Shown here piece by piece: positions 51,170 through 59,936 of a DNA stretch of 64,000 nt. Position 1 is the first letter of the stretch. Every line of letters starts with the position of its first letter. This DNA is from Chloroflexota bacterium (GTDB lineage Bacteria; Chloroflexota; UBA4733), in contig JAMCTA010000123.1 in assembly GCA_023381895.1 (NCBI GenBank), positions 8,273 to 72,272 on the forward strand, in the 5' to 3' direction. Position numbers and translations under genes: made by a program. The notes under the pieces are model-generated. The model was not told the origin of the DNA. It saw only the letters and a list, made by a program, of their open reading frames with translations, and made no database searches.

Positions 51170-53604
51170 GATTTGAAACCTATAGAGAAGGCAAAGGAGG
51201 AGAAGTCGACCCCCGTGGCACTTGACCCAGCATCGGGCTTGAAACTATAGCGCAAACGAATGGCTCCCGTAGGCGAGAGAAAATCACTGACGCTCTCATA
51301 AGTATTACTTCCTGCACGCAGAGATCGCGCCTCCCACTGCTGCGTGCGCCAATCGAAAAAGGACACATCCCCAAGACTGTCCCCTGGCTTGAACGCCGAT
51401 CCCCCGCTGTAGCCACCCTCCACGTTGAGGTGGAAGGTCTCTGATCTATGAAGTGCTATTTCTGGGAGGTCGTACTCCACTGCGAGCGATCCTCCTGTTG
51501 ACAATGAGTAACGGTTAGGGCCATCACCAGTAACTCCCACTCGCACAAGAGGAAGGGTTACAAGAAGGGAAGGCGAGATCGTGCGCAGCGTGGAAGCATC
51601 GATCTGCAAGGGGACCGCAATGACTGCTACCGTGAGGGATCGTTGAGCGGCACGTGCGCGGCGCACAGTTACCTGGGACGGTGAGTGCTCGAGCCATCCA
51701 ACCACATAGACGCCACCGGAGCGTGCTCCAGAACTGAGCATTCCTGATGGGAAAGCCCGCAGCAAGAGATCGAGCTGGGGGTTGATGCCATCTCGTCGAG
51801 GGCCAGTCAAGCCTCGTGTGCCGAGCGCGTCAGCCAAGGCTTGCTGGAAATGGGTGGAGTTCTCGGGGGCGCTGTAGTCAAGCTTGGCTGACACAGAGCG
51901 CGTCGCCCCGTTCGAGAGCGATCCGAGCTCGATGACGTTCGGACCGACGATGAGTAGAGCGTTATCGAGCGTCTGGCCTAGATGATTACTGACCTGGCCG
52001 TGGACTCCGTGAGAATCTGCGATGAGCGCGATAGCGACTCCTGCTCCCATCCGCGCCTGCGAATCTACAGAGAAGATCGATAGGGCGCGGGGTAGCAAGG
52101 TGACCGCCGGAGCCTCTGTGTCGATACCCTCTTCCACCGTTATTCGTGTCGCAGACTCAGTCTGAACAATCTGTCCGAAAGTACGCCGAGCTGGGCTGAG
52201 AAGGATGCCGTGAGGACCTGTTACGTCCACCGTCTTCAACTGGGGTGCATAAAGACCAACGTAGGTTCGAATCGTCGCAATCGGCGAACCGGCCTGAAGA
52301 GAGATCTCTGACACTTGCGTCTCGGCGACGTCACTGGCCTGGTAGCTCGTAGAGATTTTCAGGGCGGCCATGGTGGAGACTAGCAGCCACACCGGCAACA
52401 CGACGCCTATCCACGCCACGCGGTCCAGTCGACGCAGATACCACCACGACAATGGCAGGACGAGGAGAGCCTGCAGCAAGAGGACAGCCAGGATAGGAAA
52501 CGGGTGAGGCGGGCTCAGGCTCGGTAGCTGACTCAATGCTGGCAACGGGAGATCCAGGTAGTAGCGGTACGAGGCGTAACTACTTGCCGTGATTGGGGCG
52601 CTGGTAAAGTTCAACATGTAACTCCACAGTGCGCTCTTTCCTGCCCAGCTATTCGCTGGCTCTTGTGTGCTGTCGGCAGCGCTATAAAACACCTCACCTG
52701 CCCCTACACGTTTAACCGCGAGCAGAGGATTGCTGACTGATCCCGCAAGAACTGTCCCACCATTATTCAACGGGCCAACAGCAAAGGCCCAGAGACCTGA
52801 GTCGGGGGCGTGCACCCGCAGAAACTGGCTGAGAGCCGCAGCGTCCGTTCTCGTTTCCACCCGTTGGACGGTTTCAGGAAGGAGAACCGGTGGAAGGTAG
52901 GGGACACTCTGACGCCAGTTGACACCGCCACTCACGATCAGAGTTCCGCCGCTCGCGACCCACGCAGCAAGTGCGTCGCGCTGGCTGCTCACGAGGTCCG
53001 AGAGGTTGACGTCACCCACAATCAGACAGTTCAATCCTGACAGCAGACTCGCCTCCGACGGGAGATCAGCCGGTGTCACACCCACGACTACAGGATGGTT
53101 CTGGGCACTTGCTAGCGTGAGGCGGCTGAGAAAATCGTAGCTTCCAGCAGTGCTGTCCAGAACCCCGCAGTAGACCGTTCCGGCAGGCACAGGGGTGAAC
53201 TCCTGCTCAGCCTTGATCACTGTCTGCCCACCCGACACCAGGGTCACTTGCACCCGATTCGAGTTCACAGCCGGAGGCACAGGAACATCTACCACGATAG
53301 ATTTTCGCGATCCCTCGGGGAACGAGGCTGCTACGCTGTAGGTTGCCGGCGGCGGTGCAAAAAAGCTGTAGCGAGCAGCACCCTCGAAGTCGATCTCGAC
53401 CAGGCCACTTACCGTAGAACCCTGATTAGCCACATCAACACGTACAGGAATCCACGAGCCGAGGCGTCCTGTGTTGTCATAACCGACTTGTACGGCCATG
53501 CTGAGCCGCCCTGACTGCAACTGGCCAGCGCCAGCAGAAACAGGTGCAGCCGAGAGTGGCAACAGCGTTAGCAATAGCGCGAAGATCGCAACGATTCGTC
53601 GCAA
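51166..53604 (-). CDS. Large exported membrane protein linked to an ABC exporter
   Basis: 812 residues. Signal peptide 1-24 (FALLLTLLPLSAAPVSA); an extracytoplasmic part of about 350 residues with an Ig-like segment and then a Rossmann/GATase1-like domain (CLIVGDVNLSDLV ... WVASGGTLIVSGG); two membrane helices (about 365-385 and 392-410); then a second extracytoplasmic part of about 400 residues. Similar proteins accompany ABC-2 exporters in Chloroflexota and Firmicutes (DUF4350/GATase1-like architecture). It may help gather or present the exported substrate. No catalytic Cys is seen in the GATase-like part. Confidence 0.8.
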   Translation of the reverse strand: MRRIVAIFALLLTLLPLSAAPVSAGAGQLQSGRLSMAVQVGYDNTGRLGSWIPVRVDVANQGSTVSGLVEIDFEGAARYSFFAPPPATYSVAASFPEGSRKSIVVDVPVPPAVNSNRVQVTLVSGGQTVIKAEQEFTPVPAGTVYCGVLDSTAGSYDFLSRLTLASAQNHPVVVGVTPADLPSEASLLSGLNCLIVGDVNLSDLVSSQRDALAAWVASGGTLIVSGGVNWRQSVPYLPPVLLPETVQRVETRTDAAALSQFLRVHAPDSGLWAFAVGPLNNGGTVLAGSVSNPLLAVKRVGAGEVFYSAADSTQEPANSWAGKSALWSYMLNFTSAPITASSYASYRYYLDLPLPALSQLPSLSPPHPFPILAVLLLQALLVLPLSWWYLRRLDRVAWIGVVLPVWLLVSTMAALKISTSYQASDVAETQVSEISLQAGSPIATIRTYVGLYAPQLKTVDVTGPHGILLSPARRTFGQIVQTESATRITVEEGIDTEAPAVTLLPRALSIFSVDSQARMGAGVAIALIADSHGVHGQVSNHLGQTLDNALLIVGPNVIELGSLSNGATRSVSAKLDYSAPENSTHFQQALADALGTRGLTGPRRDGINPQLDLLLRAFPSGMLSSGARSGGVYVVGWLEHSPSQVTVRRARAAQRSLTVAVIAVPLQIDASTLRTISPSLLVTLPLVRVGVTGDGPNRYSLSTGGSLAVEYDLPEIALHRSETFHLNVEGGYSGGSAFKPGDSLGDVSFFDWRTQQWEARSLRAGSNTYESVSDFLSPTGAIRLRYSFKPDAGSSATGVDFSSFAFSIGFKS

Positions 53605-53761
53605 CTCGTGGCCCTCTGCACGCTAGCCTGGTGTGGCCGCGGCTTTGCGGTCTGCCAAAGCGAGACGAGAAGAACACTTTCTACCGAGTGTAGCGCATAG
53701 CTTATGCCAGCCGATCGCAGGCGAGAACTGAGGATACCAAGACCGCCTACAGCTGATAGGC

Positions 53762-55690
53762 CTACCGCCCGATGATTCTGATGAGGAGCACACCGAGCCA
53801 GTACAAAATGACGAGGAACGTGCCCAGTACGGTTGGCGACACTAGGTCAGCGCCAGGCGTGATGATCATCGAGGTGCCAAAGATGATGAAGACAGCAATC
53901 TTGAAGCGCTGGATAAAGAACTTCGATGATACGACACCCAGGAGAGAGAAACCCACCATGAAGATCGGGAGCTCAAACGTAATACCAAAAATCAGGGCAA
54001 TCACCGCAACGAACATAATGTAGCTGTTGATATCCAGCAGCTTTTCAAGATTCAGGACAGGGAAGAACGAGGTGAGAAAGCGGATCGCCAGGGGAACGAT
54101 GAGCACTCCAGTGACGGCACCGGCCGCAAACAGTGCACCACCAATGAGCGAGAAGGGCAGCGCATAGCGGCGCTCCTTTCGCGTAAGCCCCGGCGCAACA
54201 AACGCCCACACCTGGTACAGGACCACGGGAGAAGCCAGAACGAGTCCTGTGAAGAACGCTAGCTTGATCTGAAGACCAAACGGGCCAAGTACGGTTTGAC
54301 TGAAGAACCGTGCGCCATCCTGTATGGCAGCACCCTCGAGGTAGGTGACGAGGTGCGGAACAATGAACCACCCGATGATGGCACCCACTACCACACTGAT
54401 GGCACCTATCGTCATGCGGTGCCGGAGCTCCTCGAGGTGCTCGATGAGTGTCATCGACTTGTCGTCATCAGACTCATCATCTGAAGGCGGAGGCGGGGTT
54501 GGCGAAGAATCTGCGAGTGAGGGTGGCGGAGGGACGACGGGCGGTTCCTCTATATTATCAGTCTCACGCGATACCTCAAGGGCACTACCAGTCTCAGCCA
54601 CCGGGGGCTCGAAAACGGGAGCAGCCGCAACGGCCGCATCAGTATCAGGGGCGGGTGGATACGCGCGCGGCATCGCCTCCGGCACTTGCGGCTCGTGCCC
54701 ACTAGGCAACTCGCCCTCTCCATCCCGTGTGGTTATCGATATTCCGTCGTTGCCACCGGCTGGCTGATCCTCTCGTACGCTGAGATCGATGGCTGGCACA
54801 GGGGCCGTGAGGTCTTCCTTGGAATCAACCAGTGGAACACTAGGCGCAGTGTTTTCAAGAACATCCGGAGGGACTGAAACGGCCGGGGATGAGTCCGTCG
54901 GTACGGTAGCGCTTCCATCATCGACTGAGGGGTCGCCTTCCCGGGCCGGCAGCACTGCGCTAGCACCCCCACCCCCATCTGGCAGAGCCCCCATATCTTC
55001 CATTGCTGCCTCTGGCGGCTTGATCTGCCCATCCTCATCACCGTCAGCGAGCGAAGGAGCAGAAGATACAGCCGGTAAGGCAGCATTCTCTGAGTCGACA
55101 GCCTGAGGAAGCCCATCGGACTGCGGCTCATGAAGTGGCCTCCCCGAGATCGCCGCTGTCGCGATGGCATCAGCCGATGTCTCCTCTGCAGCCTGGGCTG
55201 AGACATCGGCGTCAGCAGGATGGAATTCAGAATCCAGGACTTCTGCTACAGAGTTCCCTCGGAGACTCATATCAGGCGGCTCATGGTTTGTGTCGGGATG
55301 AGAAGAGGAGGAGTCGTTCCCAGGCGAAGGGGTATCACTAAGATGCCCGCGCGGCATCTCATCGTGCTCGGGCGATTCAGCGTGTTCCATCAAGTCCTCT
55401 GCGGCACCGTACCCTTGTTGCACGGAGGCAAGATCCGTTTCACTAGGGCTTTGATGGTTCTTCTCTAGCGCCTCCGGATCCTCGGCAGGCGCCGGACCCG
55501 AGAATGCGACGGACGGAGCGCCTGACTCTTGACTGTGATGACCGTTCTTGCTTTGTGGAGCAGTGAGACCTCGCTGCTCCGTAAGCAAATCATCGGCAGC
55601 CCAGACGACAGCACTGGCACCAGCCCTTGCCCCGCCGGGCATCTCTGCAGAAGATGTCTCGATCACATCAACAGGTTCGTCACCTTGCAT
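53762..55690 (-). CDS. tatC: TatC with a 412-residue acidic disordered N-terminal extension
   Basis: 642 residues. Only residues 413-642 are TatC: IEHLEELRHRM, Glu in the first loop, six helices and FGITFELPIFM near the fourth. Residues 1-412 are acidic, Pro/Ser/Ala-rich and repetitive in composition, ending PPPPSDDESDDDKS just before TatC. Normal TatC is about 230-260 residues. An ATG at 54454 would give a bare TatC but lacks a ribosome site, and the long frame is uninterrupted. The extension should lie in the cytoplasm before helix 1, where Tat substrates dock. Confidence 0.87.
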   Translation of the reverse strand: MQGDEPVDVIETSSAEMPGGARAGASAVVWAADDLLTEQRGLTAPQSKNGHHSQESGAPSVAFSGPAPAEDPEALEKNHQSPSETDLASVQQGYGAAEDLMEHAESPEHDEMPRGHLSDTPSPGNDSSSSHPDTNHEPPDMSLRGNSVAEVLDSEFHPADADVSAQAAEETSADAIATAAISGRPLHEPQSDGLPQAVDSENAALPAVSSAPSLADGDEDGQIKPPEAAMEDMGALPDGGGGASAVLPAREGDPSVDDGSATVPTDSSPAVSVPPDVLENTAPSVPLVDSKEDLTAPVPAIDLSVREDQPAGGNDGISITTRDGEGELPSGHEPQVPEAMPRAYPPAPDTDAAVAAAPVFEPPVAETGSALEVSRETDNIEEPPVVPPPPSLADSSPTPPPPSDDESDDDKSMTLIEHLEELRHRMTIGAISVVVGAIIGWFIVPHLVTYLEGAAIQDGARFFSQTVLGPFGLQIKLAFFTGLVLASPVVLYQVWAFVAPGLTRKERRYALPFSLIGGALFAAGAVTGVLIVPLAIRFLTSFFPVLNLEKLLDINSYIMFVAVIALIFGITFELPIFMVGFSLLGVVSSKFFIQRFKIAVFIIFGTSMIITPGADLVSPTVLGTFLVILYWLGVLLIRIIGR

Positions 55691-55744
55691 GAGCTACCAA
55701 AACCTCACAGGGCTGACAACACTCCCGGGACCAGAACCGCGGCA

Positions 55745-55984
55745 CTATGCAGAGCGGCTCTCCACATAGGATATCGCGTCCTGAACAGTCTTGATCTTCT
55801 CGGCATCTTCGGGCGGTATCTGAAGGTTGAACTCTTCTTCCACCGCCATAATGAAGCTCATCGTAGCGAGAGAGTCTGCCTGCAAATTGTCTACGAGCGA
55901 CATTTCGGGGGTGATGGCATCTTCATCAACGCTCAGCTCCCGCGCGATGATTGGTCGGAGCTTCTCAAATGTAGCGTCAGTCAT
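55745..55984 (-). CDS. acpP: Acyl carrier protein
   Basis: 79 residues, acidic, four-helix. The phosphopantetheine Ser is in NLQADSLATMSF (usual DSLD/E-like DSL motif; here Asp-Ser-Leu-Ala). It carries growing acyl chains in fatty-acid synthesis. It overlaps nusB by 8 bases and lies in a cluster with accC, yceD and rpmF, the common lipid-synthesis neighbourhood. Confidence 0.95.
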   Translation of the reverse strand: MTDATFEKLRPIIARELSVDEDAITPEMSLVDNLQADSLATMSFIMAVEEEFNLQIPPEDAEKIKTVQDAISYVESRSA

Positions 55985-56444
55985 GCGTGTCCTTCCCCAT
56001 CCTCTTGACTAAATGTTCTGCAACAGAGCCGAGCACCCCGTTTACGAAACGGCCAGAGTGCTCTCCACCATAAAGCTTTGCGAGTTCTACGGCCTCATTG
56101 ATGACGACCGGCAACGGAGTCTTATTATCAAAGCATAGTTCATAGATTGCAAGTCGTAACACACTGCGATCTATTGCGAGTAGCTCGCGGAGTGGCTTAC
56201 TTGGGGCATAAGCCTCGATGATGCTGTCAATGTCGTCGACGTGCTTAGCAACGCCATCCACAAGGCTGAGGACAAAATCTCGCTGCCGTTCCGGCAATTC
56301 GCCCTCCTCTACAGCATTCCGCGTATACTCTTCTGCCCGCGCTCGTGGCTCTCCGCCGACCTGATCGAGCTCGAACAGGACCGCCAGCGCCGCTGCTCGC
56401 GCCAGTCGCCGTTGCTGGTGAGGAGATTGCTGGTGCGACGTCAT
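55977..56444 (-). CDS. nusB: Transcription antitermination factor NusB
   Basis: 155 residues, all-helical NusB fold. Recognisable segments are RRLARAAALAVLFELDQV, RQRDFVLSLVDGVAKH, LLAIDRSVLRLAIYEL and PLPVVINEAVELAKLYG. It binds BoxA RNA with S10/NusE during rRNA transcription. It starts by ATGA overlap with the accC stop and overlaps acpP at its end. Confidence 0.94.
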   Translation of the reverse strand: MTSHQQSPHQQRRLARAAALAVLFELDQVGGEPRARAEEYTRNAVEEGELPERQRDFVLSLVDGVAKHVDDIDSIIEAYAPSKPLRELLAIDRSVLRLAIYELCFDNKTPLPVVINEAVELAKLYGGEHSGRFVNGVLGSVAEHLVKRMGKDTHD

Positions 56445-57838
56445 CGTTCGTCCTGCGCTGCGTCAGGCCGCACGGCGAGAGCTAGAGGAAGCACGCCGTC
56501 GCGCAGAACTCTTGTGACGAATTCGGTGGTGAGAGAACCATCTCCAAATTCGCTCGTAGAAAGAATCCAGCGCAGGAAGGAGAGGTTCGTGGTGATGCCG
56601 CTCAGACTGCATTCATCGATGGCACGAACCAACCGTGACGTGGCCTCAACTCGATCACGTCCCCAGGAGATGAACTTGGCGAGGAGCGAATCATAAAAGG
56701 GCGGCACGTGGTAGCCGGCGTAGAGATGGGAATCGACTCGTATGCCCGGGCCGCCAGGTGGCAGATACTCAGTAATGGATCCACTCTGCGCTTGAAACTC
56801 CTTGGCGGGATCCTCAGCATTTACACGGCACTCTATGGCGTGGCCGCGCACTTGAATCTCGTCCTGCCGCCACGGCAGCGGCTCCTCAGCAGCAATGGAG
56901 AGCTGCGCCTTCACGAGGTCAATCCCTGTCACCGCCTCGGTTACCGGGTGTTCGACCTGTATGCGCTTGTTGATTTCTAAGAAGAAGTGTTGATGGTTCT
57001 CGTTGACGAGAAACTCGAATGTGCCCGCACCGACGTAGTTGATGGCGCGCGCCCCCCGAACTGCGGAGGCAAGGAGATTCTTCCTTGCCTCCGCAGGCAG
57101 ATTTGGACTTGGCGCCTCCTCAATGAGCTTCTGGTGGAAGCGTTGCGCCGAACAGTTGCGGTCGCCTACCGCTATCACATTACCGAATCGGTCTGCCAGA
57201 ATCTGTACCTCAATGTGGCGCATCCTCTCGAGGTAGCGCTCGAGATAGATCCCGTCATTGTTGAATGACGCAAGCGCTTCGCTCTGCGACAGCAAGAACG
57301 CGCGCTCGAGATCCTCCTCGGACGATATCACACGCATACCTTTGCCACCCCCGCCACCTACTGGCTTCAGCACGAGTGGATAGCCCACGGCACGCCCGGC
57401 AACCACTACTGCGTCAAGCGAGCGCACTGGCTCCTCAGTTCCAGGAATAGTCGGAACACCCGCCGCTTTCATGCGGCTCTTGGCAAGAGCCTTATCACCA
57501 ACGGCGCGAAGAACATCCCCAGGTGGGCCAATGAAGACTAGTCCATAGCGCTCGCACACCTCTGAAAATCGCGGATCCTCGGCGAGGAATCCAGCACCCG
57601 GATGGATCGCTTCTGCACCTGTCAGCAAGGCCGCCTGGATCACATTCGGAATGTGCAGATAGCTCTTGGTACTTACTGCAGGTCCGATGCAGACAGCATG
57701 GTCGGCAAGCTTCACCGCCAAGCTATCGCGATCAGCCTCTGAGAATACAGCAACAGTCTCGATTCCCAGTTCATGGCAACAACGAATGACCCGGACGGCG
57801 ATCTCACCCCGATTAGCAATCAGCAGACGTTTGAACAC
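56441..57838 (-). CDS. accC: Biotin carboxylase (acetyl-CoA carboxylase subunit), divergent
   Basis: 465 residues. ATP-grasp biotin carboxylase: GGGGGKGMRVI, HQKLIEEAPSP, EINKRIQVEHPVTE and ECRVNAEDP. Catalytic residues are conserved, but several normally invariant neighbours differ: IHPGAGFLAED where IHPGYGFLSEN is usual; GDRNCSAQRFHQ for GERDCSxQRRHQ; and EINKRIQ for EMNTRIQ. It carboxylates biotin on BCCP for fatty-acid synthesis. No accB (biotin carrier) is adjacent. Second genes of this type elsewhere in the genome might be the main enzyme. Confidence 0.93.
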   Translation of the reverse strand: MFKRLLIANRGEIAVRVIRCCHELGIETVAVFSEADRDSLAVKLADHAVCIGPAVSTKSYLHIPNVIQAALLTGAEAIHPGAGFLAEDPRFSEVCERYGLVFIGPPGDVLRAVGDKALAKSRMKAAGVPTIPGTEEPVRSLDAVVVAGRAVGYPLVLKPVGGGGGKGMRVISSEEDLERAFLLSQSEALASFNNDGIYLERYLERMRHIEVQILADRFGNVIAVGDRNCSAQRFHQKLIEEAPSPNLPAEARKNLLASAVRGARAINYVGAGTFEFLVNENHQHFFLEINKRIQVEHPVTEAVTGIDLVKAQLSIAAEEPLPWRQDEIQVRGHAIECRVNAEDPAKEFQAQSGSITEYLPPGGPGIRVDSHLYAGYHVPPFYDSLLAKFISWGRDRVEATSRLVRAIDECSLSGITTNLSFLRWILSTSEFGDGSLTTEFVTRVLRDGVLPLALAVRPDAAQDER

Positions 57839-57861
57839 TGACGGTGCGCAGCACCCAACTA

Positions 57862-58065
57862 CTACTGGCGAGCGCTGCGGCGGGCAGCCACGGGCTCAAT
57901 AACCTTGCGACCGTGGTAGTAGCCACAGTTCAGACACACGTGATGCTGGAGCTTTTTCTGGCGACACTGAGGACAGGTCATCAGTGCAGGTAGCGTCAAT
58001 CGATCGTGGCTTCGTCTATTTCCCTGATGAGAATGCGAGACCCGCTTCTTCGGTACGCCGGTCAA
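57862..58065 (-). CDS. rpmF: Ribosomal protein bL32
   Basis: 67 residues with GVPKKRVSHSHQGNRRSHD at the N-terminus and the four-Cys zinc ribbon CPQCRQKKLQHHVCLNCGYY. It is slightly longer at the C-terminus than typical. It sits directly after yceD, as in most bacteria. Confidence 0.94.
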   Translation of the reverse strand: MTGVPKKRVSHSHQGNRRSHDRLTLPALMTCPQCRQKKLQHHVCLNCGYYHGRKVIEPVAARRSARQ

Positions 58066-58128
58066 TTCTCTAATCCCCTTCTCTGCAAGCGCAACAGTGT
58101 ACCAGTACGACCGCTAGGCCGCTCGTCG

Positions 58129-58668
58129 TCAGTTGCTCTGTTCCAGCAACCGCCGTAGATCGATCCACCGCTGGTCAACCTCCTGATCCCACGCACAATG
58201 ACACTCCTCGAGATTTCTGTTCCTACCGCAATCCGGACACAGCCCCAAACAGTCGGGGGAATGCAGCGGCTGCAGGGGCAACCGGAGCAACGCATGCTGG
58301 CGTATCGCTTCGTGCAGGTCGATCTGATGATGATCATCGATCTCGAAGACATCTTCTTCGTCTTTATCCTCGATGGGATCGAAAACGGCCAGCCCAGTCT
58401 CAACATCGACCGTGGGGATGAAGCGCTCCTCGAAAGGGAAGGTCAGCATCTGCGTAAACCGTTCGAGGCACCGGCTGCATTCGATGGTGATAGGAGACTC
58501 GAGGGTCGCACGAACGAGCACGCCATAGTTGACACGCGTGAGCTCAACCCATCCCTGGATTGGCCCAGCGAAAGGGACATCATCACACGGACCATAGTCT
58601 TCCCGAACTTCATAACGCCGAACGGTTCCAACCGGCGCTTTGAGCAGCTGCGCAACATTGAAGAGCAT
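58129..58668 (-). CDS. yceD: YceD/DUF177-family protein
   Basis: 179 residues from ATG 58668 (MLFNVAQLLKAPVG), preceded by AGGAG; the open frame runs 20 codons further up without similarity. Family marks: CSRCLERF, the acidic stretch DPIEDKDEEDVFEIDDHH, and the C-terminal CPDCGRN with the Cys-containing tail NLEECHC. The role is linked to 23S rRNA/rRNA stability; the gene is almost always next to rpmF, as here. It is also the first gene of the operon. Confidence 0.9.
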   Translation of the reverse strand: MLFNVAQLLKAPVGTVRRYEVREDYGPCDDVPFAGPIQGWVELTRVNYGVLVRATLESPITIECSRCLERFTQMLTFPFEERFIPTVDVETGLAVFDPIEDKDEEDVFEIDDHHQIDLHEAIRQHALLRLPLQPLHSPDCLGLCPDCGRNRNLEECHCAWDQEVDQRWIDLRRLLEQSN

Positions 58669-58939
58669 TTGGAGCTGACTCCTCCTGAAGGTCTGGCGAG
58701 AACTCTCGGCACAAGTATCCCACAGCAAGACACCAGCCGCAGATAATCAGCTGCTACCGACACCGGCTATCTTTCGTTGTAGCGCACTACCGTGCCTGAG
58801 GCTTGACACTTATGAAAGCGCGTCTTTATACTGCCCCATCTGTGAGCAGGGTGAGCAAGACTTCTGTTTTCCCTCCTCTTGGGAATGGATGCCTGGAGGG
58901 TTCGCAGCGCATAGCCCTAGCTGCTAAGGGAAAGATTAC

Positions 58940-59584
58940 GTGCGGATCGTTGCCTTCGGAAAACGGGAGGAGATTCCACCAAGCTCTCACCTCTGTCAAA
59001 TCTACTCTCGCCCAGACGAGGTACCTCAGATCGCCGCAGCGGTGCTGGGAGGGGAGCTACCTCTCAGCAGGGAGCTGTCAGTCTTCATCGGGCCTCCGGC
59101 GGCAGCGGTGCAAGTAGAAGCACTCCTCTCGCAGCAGATAAAGGGCCTAGCCGACTTCAAGGACGCTGGTCAGCTGGTGTTGACGACAGACCGTGTGCCC
59201 TATCTCTCTCACGGCCGTTTCGACCCGTACTACCTTCTCGCCTCTCACTTGACCCTCATCAACCAAGCACGGACACAACAGCTCGAGGCAGTCCGGCTGG
59301 TCATCGAAATGTCATGGCTGTCAGAGGGGCTGGCGAGCCCTGCCCAAATTCTTAAGTACGAGGCGATGTGCGACTCAGTCTTCACTTTCCAGCAAAAGCC
59401 CATTGTCGTGGTCGCCCAGTATAGTGCCTCACGTATTGGAGATCAGATTGCCGGTGAGATGATGAAGCTCCATCCGCTGGCGATCGTTGGAAAGTATCTT
59501 CGACGCAATCCCAGCTACCTGAACTCGGAGCAGTACTTCTTCAATATCCTCAAGCTCACGAGAAAGCACGCGCCTGAAGACTAG
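58940..59584 (+). CDS. MEDS-domain (DcmR-type sensory) protein
   Basis: 214 residues. It resembles the MEDS domain seen in DcmR and in anti-sigma-linked sensors: the Cys of HLCQIYSRPDEV, ELSVFIGPPAA, the central VLTTDRVPYLSHGRFDPYYLL, and the helix AVRLVIEMSWLSEGLASPAQILKYE. It has no DNA-binding or output domain. MEDS proteins are thought to sense small molecules, and stand-alone copies occur in Chloroflexota and haloarchaea. The start GTG has AGGGAAAG upstream. Its stop touches the second copy of the intergenic repeat. Confidence 0.8.
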   Translation: MRIVAFGKREEIPPSSHLCQIYSRPDEVPQIAAAVLGGELPLSRELSVFIGPPAAAVQVEALLSQQIKGLADFKDAGQLVLTTDRVPYLSHGRFDPYYLLASHLTLINQARTQQLEAVRLVIEMSWLSEGLASPAQILKYEAMCDSVFTFQQKPIVVVAQYSASRIGDQIAGEMMKLHPLAIVGKYLRRNPSYLNSEQYFFNILKLTRKHAPED

Positions 59585-59706
59585 ACTAAGTCCTGCCACG
59601 GTGGTGTTACGAAAGGCGAGGCCCTCACCCCGGCTCGCCATCCCTCCCCAAGCTTGGGGAAGGGGGCAGAGAACCTCCTTCGTAACGCCATTCTGGTTTG
59701 ATTTAG
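59584..59706. repeat. Structured intergenic repeat, copy 2
   Basis: 123 bases homologous to 43859-43997, from GACTAAGTCC to GATTTAG. The arm pair here is GTTACGAA (59606-59613) and TTCGTAAC (59679-59686): one base on each side differs from copy 1, yet pairing is kept. The inner palindrome around AAGCTT is one C and one G shorter, again on both arms. The element begins at the stop codon of the MEDS gene. The rest of the gap up to 59936 shows nothing. Confidence 0.88.
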
Positions 59707-59936
59707 ACTAGCGTGGCGCCACCAGCACACCAAGCATCTGTTGCATCACCCCCACCTCGCTGAGGGAGTAACATCAATGGGGTCGCTCAAGTGGTGCCAC
59801 AGCCAATATGCCGTCCGCTTCGACACCATAGATACTCACAGCAGTGAGGCTTCGCGGCGCTACTATTCCCGGGTCGCGCACCGCTGACAGTCAACCGATC
59901 CTCAGGATGGGCTGATGCTATGTTACGGAGAGGATA

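Noticed and set aside
54345..55206. Several open frames on both strands over the TatC extension
   Set aside because: Repetitive, GC-rich codons keep other frames open by chance. The minus-strand frame continuous with TatC is the only one ending in a recognised domain.
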